The position numbers were made by a program, and so were the translations under genes. Below the pieces are notes generated by a model, which was not told the DNA's origin, searched no databases, and was given only the letters and a program-made list of their open reading frames with translations. Shown in pieces: positions 24,700-29,933 of a stretch of DNA of 29,933 nucleotides. Every line of letters begins with the position of its first letter. Position 1 is the first letter of the stretch. The stretch is from Acetobacter sp. (GTDB taxonomy: Bacteria > Pseudomonadota > Alphaproteobacteria > RF32 > CAG-239): contig JAMPED010000018.1 in assembly GCA_023665325.1 (NCBI GenBank), positions 1 to 29,933 on the forward strand, given 5' to 3'.

Positions 24700-25506
24700 A
24701 TGACTAAAGCTGCTGCTCCTAAAAATTCTGTTGCGAAACGTGCGGTGAATAAGGTGAAACAAGCGCCGCAAAAACTTGTGGAACATACGGTCAGTACAGC
24801 CTTGAATACTGTCGAGAAAGCAGCAGTAAAACAGGCGGTGCGTTCGCAGAAGGCTACTAATAAAAAAATTGTTAAAGCTATTAAAAAAGCTGAAAAACAG
24901 GCTTTGAAACAGCCGGCTAAATCTACGGTTGCGAAACGTGCTGCGGGGAAGATTAAGGCTCAGATAAAACAAATTTTGGCACCTGAGAAGGATATGGCTT
25001 TTTATTATAGTCAGAAATCGCTTGTTGAATTAACTGTTTTATATGCGGTGATTGCTTTTGTGGTGTATGTGGTGGCGAATAGTTTATTGCGCTGTGGATG
25101 TTTGGATGGGCACTATGCTTTGTTTATTATGTTATGCATTACGATGACTTTGACTTTGTGTGCTCTGGGGGCGGCTGTGTTTGTGATGATTTTTCCGCCA
25201 CGGGTGGCGTTGGTTAATTCTAAGACTATTACGATTGATCATAATGCGGCGTTGTTTTGGAAAGATGTTAAGTTGGCTGAGGAGAAATATACTAGTTCGA
25301 TATCGCGTCGGCGGATTATTGCATTGCATTTAAGAGATGATGCTGAGTATCCGTTGACTTTTATGCAAAAACTGTGCAAAGCCAATGTGTTTACGCCGTT
25401 TTCGCTGCCGTTATATGCGATGAAGGATGATGATGTGAAGGCTATTCGTAAGCTTGTGAAGAAATATGCAAAGTATCAGGATGTGATGGATAGTGATAAC
25501 GATTAG
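24700..25506 (+). CDS. Hypothetical membrane protein with Lys/Ala-rich histone H1-like N-terminus
   Basis: A 268-residue protein. Residues 1-95 are Lys/Ala/Val/Gln-rich with repeated VAKRA, KAAVKQA and KAIKKAEKQALKQ, like bacterial histone H1-type tails. Two membrane helices follow at about 106-126 and 138-162, then a 100-residue soluble domain with a PH-like strand pattern (PPRVALVNSKTITIDHNAAL, SISRRRIIALHLRD) ending in VKKYAKYQDVMDSDND. The start at 24700 has AAAGGA 7 nt upstream; ATG at 24694 is too close to it. No family is recognised. A cytoplasmic basic tail on a membrane anchor could bind nucleic acid or phospholipid, or ribosomes given the neighbouring genes (speculation). Confidence 0.65.
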   Translation: MTKAAAPKNSVAKRAVNKVKQAPQKLVEHTVSTALNTVEKAAVKQAVRSQKATNKKIVKAIKKAEKQALKQPAKSTVAKRAAGKIKAQIKQILAPEKDMAFYYSQKSLVELTVLYAVIAFVVYVVANSLLRCGCLDGHYALFIMLCITMTLTLCALGAAVFVMIFPPRVALVNSKTITIDHNAALFWKDVKLAEEKYTSSISRRRIIALHLRDDAEYPLTFMQKLCKANVFTPFSLPLYAMKDDDVKAIRKLVKKYAKYQDVMDSDND

Positions 25507-25555
25507 GGATGTGTGCGCTTGGGGCGTGGAGCGGGAGATATGTTTAAAAAAGTGC

Positions 25556-25583
25556 TTGCAATTTAAAATTTTAGAGATATAGT
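25556..25583 (+). promoter_or_regulatory. Promoter of the rpsF-rpsR-rplI operon
   Basis: TTGCAA (25556-25561), 16-nt spacer, TATAGT (25578-25583). The leader to the rpsF ATG is about 75 nt; it contains GTGTCCTTGCTGTGAGGAAGATG, but no firm S6:S18-type motif could be assigned. Confidence 0.65.
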
Positions 25584-25664
25584 GCGGGGTGTCCTTGCTG
25601 TGAGGAAGATGTTTCTTGCGGCTATACATTTAATTTTTGTTGAGAATCCATAAGGAGATTTTTT

Positions 25665-25994
25665 ATGACTAAATATGAGAGTATGTTAATTGCTCGTCAG
25701 GACCTTGGTCAATCTCAGGTTAATGACATCGTGGCTACATTGTCTGATGCTATTAAAAAAGAGGGTGGCGAGGTTGTTAGCGTTGATAACTGGGGTTTGA
25801 AAACCTTGGCTTACCGCATTAGAAAAAACCGTAAAGGTTACTATGTTGTTTTGAATATTTCTGCTCCGGCGAATGCTATCTTTGAATATGAGCGTTTGGC
25901 TCGTTTGAACGAAGATGTTATCCGCTTTATGACAGTTAAAGTTGATGAATTTGCTAGCAGCAAAGAAGAAGCTGCTGTGGCTGAAGCTAACTAA
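25665..25994 (+). CDS. rpsF: 30S ribosomal protein S6
   Basis: A 109-residue protein. [19 protein letters not shown], the [19 protein letters not shown] strand, KGYYVVLNI and [15 protein letters not shown] are standard S6. S6 pairs with S18 on the 30S platform. AAGGAG lies 8 nt before the start. First gene of the conserved rpsF-rpsR-rplI operon; the C-terminus ends in an Ala/Glu-rich tail. Confidence 0.98.
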   Translation: MTKYESMLIARQDLGQSQVNDIVATLSDAIKKEGGEVVSVDNWGLKTLAYRIRKNRKGYYVVLNISAPANAIFEYERLARLNEDVIRFMTVKVDEFASSKEEAAVAEAN

Positions 25995-26007
25995 GGAGTT
26001 TGGTATT

Positions 26008-26226
26008 ATGGCAAAACAAGGATTTTTTAAGAAAAAGAATTTCAGCGACAATCCTAACTTTGTGATTGACTATAAAGATACAAAGTTTTTATCTCGCTAT
26101 ATTTCTGAAAAAGGCAAAATTATGCCTAGTCGTATCACTAATGTTAGTGCGAAAACACAACGTGATATTGCTCGTGCGATTAAACGTGCGCGCTTTGTTG
26201 CTTTGTTGCCGTATGTGGCTGATTAA
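26008..26226 (+). CDS. rpsR: 30S ribosomal protein S18
   Basis: A 72-residue protein. [20 protein letters not shown] and [20 protein letters not shown] then LLPYV are canonical S18. It starts 13 nt after rpsF with AAGGAG 10 nt upstream. The zinc-ligand cysteines of some S18 versions are absent. Confidence 0.98.
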   Translation: MAKQGFFKKKNFSDNPNFVIDYKDTKFLSRYISEKGKIMPSRITNVSAKTQRDIARAIKRARFVALLPYVAD

Positions 26227-26237
26227 GGAGATACGTT

Positions 26238-26753
26238 ATGGAAATCATTCTTTTAGAACACGTTGAAAAATTAGGTAAAATGGGTGATAAGGTGCAGGTT
26301 AAGAGCGGGTATGCTCGTAACTACTTGTTACCGCAAAATAAAGCTTTGCGTGCTACTGAGGCTAATATTGCTTATTTTGAAAAGCAAAAGGCTGAGTTGG
26401 AAGCTCGTAATAAGGCTTTGTTTGATGAAGCGACCAAAAAGGCTGGTGAATTGCAGGGATTTTCTGCTGTGTTAATTCGTCAGGCTGCTGAAACTGGTCA
26501 ATTGTATGGTTCTGTCACTATTCGTGACATTGCTAAAGCTATTAACGATGCTGGTGTTGAATTAGAACGTCGTTTTGTGGCACTTGACAAGCCAATTAAA
26601 TATTTGGGTATTTATCCGGTTAAATTGAGCTTGCATCCTGAGGTTTCTCAGACTGTGTTAGTTAACATTGCACGTTCTGCTGACGAAGCTAAAAAACAAG
26701 AAAAAGCTTTTAGCAACGAGACTACCCCTGTGGCAGAAGCTTCTGCTAACTAG
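26238..26753 (+). CDS. rplI: 50S ribosomal protein L9
   Basis: A 171-residue protein. The N-terminal domain EIILLEHVEKLGKMGDKVQV then GYARNYLLPQNKAL is the L9 signature, followed by the long connecting helix (about 40-75) and the C-terminal domain with GQLYGSVTIRDIA. The Ala/Glu/Lys-rich tail of about 20 residues is longer than in E. coli. It starts 11 nt after rpsR with AAGGAG upstream. It closes the operon before a terminator. Confidence 0.98.
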   Translation: MEIILLEHVEKLGKMGDKVQVKSGYARNYLLPQNKALRATEANIAYFEKQKAELEARNKALFDEATKKAGELQGFSAVLIRQAAETGQLYGSVTIRDIAKAINDAGVELERRFVALDKPIKYLGIYPVKLSLHPEVSQTVLVNIARSADEAKKQEKAFSNETTPVAEASAN

Positions 26754-26775
26754 GGCTCACTCAGGAGTGAGATGG

Positions 26776-26806
26776 CGCGCGGGCTGTTATGGTCCGCGTT
26801 TTTTTT
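26776..26806 (+). terminator. Intrinsic terminator of the rpsF operon
   Basis: CGCGGGC (26778-26784), loop TGTTATG, GTCCGCG (26792-26798), then eight T. A second hairpin CTCACTcaggAGTGAG (26756-26771) sits between it and the rplI stop. Confidence 0.85.
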
Positions 26807-27040
26807 GTGGTTGTATGCGAGGTGCGCGGGGCGGAGGAGGGACGCTTGGAGGGGGAGGCGTGTGGAGTGGGAGATCCCTTGACTCAGGGTGCCGGAGCAG
26901 GGCACCCTGAGAGGGATGACACAGAGAAGAGAGTTCTTTTAATATGTCATCGCTCTGAGCGTAGCGAAGTCAAGCGATCTGGTGAGGGTATAGATTGCCA
27001 CGTCGCTAACGCTCCTCGCAATGACGGTGGAAAAATTAAC
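26807..27040 (+). repeat. Palindromic repeat module F1-F2-F3
   Basis: F1 at 26873-26921 (CAGGGTGCC stem), F2 at 26945-26990, F3 at 26993-27027. The module directly abuts the promoter of RNA+HTH copy 2, as the module at 10998-11173 does for copy 1. Confidence 0.87.
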
Positions 27041-27068
27041 TTTACTTTTATGATTTCTGTTTTATAGT
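27041..27068 (+). promoter_or_regulatory. Promoter of structured RNA + HTH unit, copy 2
   Basis: TTTACT (27041-27046), 16-nt spacer, TATAGT (27063-27068); boxes are identical to copy 1. Confidence 0.6.
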
Positions 27069-27074
27069 ATGTGG

Positions 27075-27230
27075 GTCGGCAGAGATGTCGATAGGGCTGT
27101 CACAAGCTCTCCAAAGAATAATCCTTGATTAAAGTCAGGGAGCTTATGGTTATATATTGAAGACCATAAGAGTCATACTTTGGTGATTTGTGAACTCCCT
27201 GGCGCTGGATTTTCTAGCGTCAGTTTTTTT
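27075..27230 (+). ncRNA. Structured leader RNA with predicted pseudoknot, copy 2
   Basis: Same architecture as copy 1. Stem A: CACAA/TTGTG (27101-27105/27188-27192) and CCAAAG/CTTTGG (27111-27116/27178-27183). Hairpin C: CTTATGGT/ACCATAAG (27143-27150/27163-27170). Pseudoknot B: GTCAGGGAG/CTCCCTGGC (27134-27142/27195-27203, one G-U). Relative to copy 1, stem A has two double compensatory changes, C has one plus a G-U to A-U, B has U-A to U-G, and the terminator has two double changes. The first 40 nt after the start (GGGTCGGCAGAGATGTCG onward) and the loop TATATATTGAAG are invariant, suggesting tertiary or ligand contacts. Confidence 0.7.
27199..27230 (+). terminator. Intrinsic terminator of the leader RNA, copy 2
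   Basis: CTGGCGCT (27199-27206), loop, AGCGTCAG (27216-27223), then seven T. It shares 27199-27203 with the pseudoknot strand. Confidence 0.8.
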
Positions 27231-27255
27231 AACATTAAATATGGAGTTTAAGATT

Positions 27256-27543
27256 ATGACATTTACTTTTACATTAGAAGAACTTAACCATCGGCATCAG
27301 CGGATGAAAACAATGCGCAAAAAGTTTAAGACTAAAATTGCGGCGGCGTTGTTGCAGGAGCGTATTTCCCGCAAGCTTAAGCTAGAGGAAGTAAGTACGG
27401 CGATTAAAGTTTTGCCGGAGCGGATTGAATCGCACGAGCTTGGGATTGGAAAAATGCGTTGGGAAGTTATCGGGATGTTGCTCAAGTATTACGGGAAGAC
27501 GTTTGAGATTACGTTGAAGGATATGCCGCCGCAGGAGAAGTGA
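27256..27543 (+). CDS. Small XRE-like HTH protein, copy 2
   Basis: A 95-residue protein identical to the one at 11402-11689. The first 108 nt of the two genes are identical; the remaining 180 nt differ at 14 sites in 13 codons, every one silent. GGAG lies 9 nt upstream of the 27256 start. F1 begins 3 bp after the stop, as in copy 1. The unchanged protein over silently diverged DNA shows selection on the protein, so both copies are likely functional or the protein is kept alike by its partner RNA. Confidence 0.75.
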   Translation: MTFTFTLEELNHRHQRMKTMRKKFKTKIAAALLQERISRKLKLEEVSTAIKVLPERIESHELGIGKMRWEVIGMLLKYYGKTFEITLKDMPPQEK

Positions 27544-28172
27544 TGAGATCCCTTGACTCGGGGTGCCGGAGCAGGGCACCCTGAGAGGGATGACGGTGGC
27601 AGCGCCACGGGCAACGATTAGGGCTGCGGTATGGAGGAGAGTGTGATTTTTAACGAGCGGGCTTTAGTGGTTATGGATTGCCACGGCGACGTTGTCGCCT
27701 CGCAATGACGGGGGAGGGACGCTTAAAGAGGGAGATCCCTTGACGGGGCGTTGCCCCGAGGGATGACGGGGAAGGTGTGCTTCGCACCGGTTTGTGGATT
27801 GGTGCCAGCGGCACTTGCAACGGGTTTGTGCCTTACGGCGCACCTCGCAATGACGGGGGGATGGACGCTTGAAGAGGGAGATCCCTTGACGGCTTGCGAG
27901 CAAGCCGAGGGATGACAGAGAGAAGGTGTGACTGCGTCACTGGTTTGTGGATTGGTGCCAGCGGCACTTGCAACGGGTTTGTGCCTTACGGCGCACCTCG
28001 CAATGACGGTGCTCTTGGGGCGAGGAGATCCCTTGACGGCTTGCGAGCAAGCCGAGGGATGACGGAGAAAGGGGGAGGGGGATCCCTTGACTCAGGGTGC
28101 CGGAGTTGGGCACCCTGAGAGGGATGACAGTGAACAGCCGAGGGATGACACAAAAAAGTGTAATGATGGGGG
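27544..28172 (+). repeat. Palindromic repeat cluster (F1 x5, F3 x3, truncated terminator)
   Basis: F1 at 27547-27593 (one G-U in the stem), a 26-bp copy of the 24210-24235 terminator arm at 27638-27663, F3 at 27676-27711, F1 at 27734-27767, extended F3 at about 27797-27856, F1 at 27880-27917, extended F3 at about 27950-28008, F1 at 28027-28063 and 28081-28129, then a bare tail. No F2. No gene is seen in 629 bp. Confidence 0.86.
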
Positions 28173-28817
28173 TTAGAAGAGCGGGGTGGTTTGGCTAGCC
28201 GGACGGATGTATTCCGCATATTGTTTTTCTAGGCGGTTTTTATAATTCGTTCCTTTGCGCCAATTTTTTGAATGATAATGCATTGCTGTTTTTTTCCAAT
28301 CCGCTTTATTGCGTTTGTATAGCTGTTTTAAAAATTTTGCGCTATAGGAAACGTTTTTTTCGGGTTCGAAAGCATCTTCTACGCTCTTAAAGGCGTTGCC
28401 GTGATATTTTAAATTGATTTGCATACAGCCAACATCTATGTTGGTAAAACCTTGTTTTTGCATCGCTTTTACGGCGGCGACGGCTTCGGCTTTGCTCTTA
28501 TAATAATGTCCTTTGCCGTTAGCGTGGACTGTCCACGGCCAAGCGGTTCGTTTGCCTAATTTATTATCCCAGCGTCCGCTTTCAACCATTGAGATGGTTT
28601 GCAATAGATGGGGTTTTATGGCGTATTCTTGTTCGGCTAATGTTGCCGCATACGCACACAATTCATTATCAGCTTGCGGTTTGACTGGAGTCTTTATTTG
28701 GGTGTTATTATGGTACAGGGTGTAATTGATATTCTGTACGCGATATGCTTCATAAGCTCTGGTAGGTGTGGTCAGAAAAAATATCAGGACCAACAGAAAT
28801 ACTATGCTTTTTAGCAC
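28173..28817 (-). CDS. Secreted lytic transglycosylase (SLT domain)
   Basis: A 214-residue protein with signal peptide (1-21, hydrophobic core IVFLLVLIFFLTT). The SLT/lysozyme-like fold has catalytic Glu79 in ISMVESGRW, then NKLGKRTAWPWTVHANGKGH, a region typical of alphaproteobacterial family members, IDVGCMQINLKYHGNAF (127-143) and EPEKNVSYSAKFLKQLY. It cleaves the MurNAc-GlcNAc bond in peptidoglycan in the periplasm. GTG start at 28817 with AAGGA 9 nt upstream. A promoter lies at 28934-28961. The long leader has a GATGGTC/GACCATC hairpin at 28850-28882. No secretion-system genes are nearby. Confidence 0.88.
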   Translation of the reverse strand: MLKSIVFLLVLIFFLTTPTRAYEAYRVQNINYTLYHNNTQIKTPVKPQADNELCAYAATLAEQEYAIKPHLLQTISMVESGRWDNKLGKRTAWPWTVHANGKGHYYKSKAEAVAAVKAMQKQGFTNIDVGCMQINLKYHGNAFKSVEDAFEPEKNVSYSAKFLKQLYKRNKADWKKTAMHYHSKNWRKGTNYKNRLEKQYAEYIRPASQTTPLF

Positions 28818-28933
28818 GATGTTTTTTCCTTAATACCGTCTTAAGGCAAGATGGTCTCCCTGTCTTTAAACTTTTGACCATCGGCAGCGCGCGGCTGACC
28901 TTAAACACGGGTAAATTAACAAGTCGTCAGGCG

Positions 28934-28961
28934 TATATAATGCTTGTCTGACGCGTTACAA
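28934..28961 (-). promoter_or_regulatory. Promoter of the lytic transglycosylase, overlapped by an inverted repeat
   Basis: Minus-strand TTGTAA (28956-28961), 16-nt spacer, TATATA (28934-28939). CGTCAG (28925-28930) and CTGACG (28948-28953) form an inverted repeat straddling the -10 box, a candidate operator. The leader to 28817 is about 110 nt. Confidence 0.5.
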
Positions 28962-28985
28962 GGGGGAGTGATAGCATAGTTTATT

Positions 28986-29867
28986 TTAAAAATCCAGCAA
29001 AAAATTTGCTAAATTGGTGATTACTTTGCTAATGTCGTGGCTAACACGTTGAAAATCCTCATTTTTTGATAGTGTTTTTTCATCTGCATATATTTCACGA
29101 TTGATTTCTAGCTGGAGGGTATGTGTTTGTTTGCGAGGTTCGCAATAATTAAATGTGATGTAAGCGCCTGAATAAGGGCGATTCTTTGATACATAATATT
29201 CACGTTTGCAGAATTCATTTTCGACGAAAAAGCTGATTTTATTAGGGCAGCTTTGTTCAAATAAATTTCCTAAGCAGAAGTCTATTCGTGGGCTTTCCGA
29301 GATAATTGAGCAGATTTTCGAGGGCATTGAATGGCAATCTAGCACTAGACAGAATCCGAATTTTGCGATTGTTTGCTCGATGAGCTCTTTGAGGCGATTA
29401 TGGTAGACATCATAAATATTTTTGATACGTTTTTCGACTTCTTTGTATGAAATTGGTCCGGAATATATGGGGTTGCTATCGGCGGTGACTTTGTGCACGA
29501 TGCCTAGTCCATAGCGGGAGCGATGACGGTTTAGCCCTAGGTCATCTTTGGGATAGTCATAGAACATATTGGGATCGACTTCCATTTTGGCACGATTGAC
29601 ATCTACAAAGCAGCGGCTGATGTTCATATTTAGTGCGGTGATGCCGCCGGTGGTGAGGGCGGGTTCGAGTAAATCTTTTACGAATATATCTTCATTTTTG
29701 CGTAGTTCTTCCACACTGGGGAGGATGCTTGCCAGAAACTCTTCTGGAAAAACGGTGCCGCAATGGGGAATCGACAAGATGAGGGGATATTTGAGCTCGG
29801 TTGTGTTGTATTCGCTTAGGACATCGAGCTTATTATAATCGACAATGAAATCTATGTTTTTACTCAT
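28986..29867 (-). CDS. N-formylglutamate amidohydrolase-family protein
   Basis: A 293-residue cytosolic hydrolase. Family motifs in order: LILSIPHCGTVFPEEF, SRCFVDVNRAKMEVDP, LDCHSMPS and RPYSGAYITFNYCEP followed by THTLQLEINREIYADE. The His, Asp and Glu residues are the expected zinc and catalytic positions. Characterised members release formate from N-formylglutamate in histidine breakdown (HutG), but many homologues act on other N-formyl amino acids; no hut genes are near, so the substrate is open. The start at 29867 has AAAGAG about 6 nt upstream; a longer frame to 29921 lacks a ribosome site. 29868-29933 holds only an AT-rich leader with no firm promoter. Confidence 0.87.
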   Translation of the reverse strand: MSKNIDFIVDYNKLDVLSEYNTTELKYPLILSIPHCGTVFPEEFLASILPSVEELRKNEDIFVKDLLEPALTTGGITALNMNISRCFVDVNRAKMEVDPNMFYDYPKDDLGLNRHRSRYGLGIVHKVTADSNPIYSGPISYKEVEKRIKNIYDVYHNRLKELIEQTIAKFGFCLVLDCHSMPSKICSIISESPRIDFCLGNLFEQSCPNKISFFVENEFCKREYYVSKNRPYSGAYITFNYCEPRKQTHTLQLEINREIYADEKTLSKNEDFQRVSHDISKVITNLANFLLDF

Positions 29868-29933
29868 TTTTTCTCTTTTGTATGGGTTAGATTGTGTATC
29901 TTTATGATGAGTTATACACAAAAAAGGTTAACT

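Noticed and set aside
28850..28882. Riboswitch in the lytic transglycosylase leader
   Set aside because: Only one 7-bp hairpin with a 19-nt loop is visible and no second copy to test pairing.

Overview
This window looks like chromosomal DNA of an anaerobic or fermentative alphaproteobacterium, probably an uncultured host-associated lineage. This is inference from three things: alphaproteobacterial-type housekeeping genes, a HydF-type [FeFe]-hydrogenase maturase, and an extraordinary load of short palindromic repeats like those that invade Rickettsiales-type genomes. There is no complete mobile element, transposase or CRISPR array.

Layout. 153-2979: an S24-type repressor diverges from three overlapping genes resembling a phage replication module (initiator-like, helicase-loader-like, DUF6456-like). 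3310-4387: tRNA-Leu(GAG) and a CorA-type metal transporter, followed by long hairpins. 5064-6729: a Pif1/RecD-like helicase diverging from a short transcript with its own promoter and terminator. 6913-10810: mutL and a MATE exporter, both on the minus strand. 11188-11689: a structured RNA with terminator, followed by a small HTH protein. 12289-16390: a degenerate DsbD-like membrane protein overlapping hydF. 16484-17302: YqgE/AlgH. 18094-24139: a sugar block of pgi, malQ and a divergent maltokinase-like gene. 24700-26753: a Lys/Ala-rich membrane protein and the rpsF-rpsR-rplI operon. 27041-27543: a second copy of the RNA+HTH unit. 28173-29867: a secreted lytic transglycosylase and an N-formylglutamate amidohydrolase-family protein.

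Nearly every intergenic gap longer than 150 bp is filled with palindromic repeats of one superfamily. F1 reads GATCCCTTGAC-[variable stem]-GAGGGATGAC. F2 has the same layout on the opposite strand with an outer stem GATCGCT/AGCGAT. F3 reads GATTGCCAC-[variable]-CTCGCAATGAC. F4 is a separate C/G-rich palindrome. Outer stems differ by compensatory changes, the inner stem is swapped freely between at least six palindromes, all F1 copies point one way, and F1-F2-F3 recur in fixed order. Copies also sit in frame inside mutL and the DsbD-like gene.

The two strongest candidates for something undescribed are (1) the duplicated RNA+HTH unit, whose two RNA copies differ by compensatory substitutions in three stems and the terminator and support a pseudoknot that competes with the terminator, while the two proteins are identical despite 14 silent differences; and (2) the palindromic superfamily itself.
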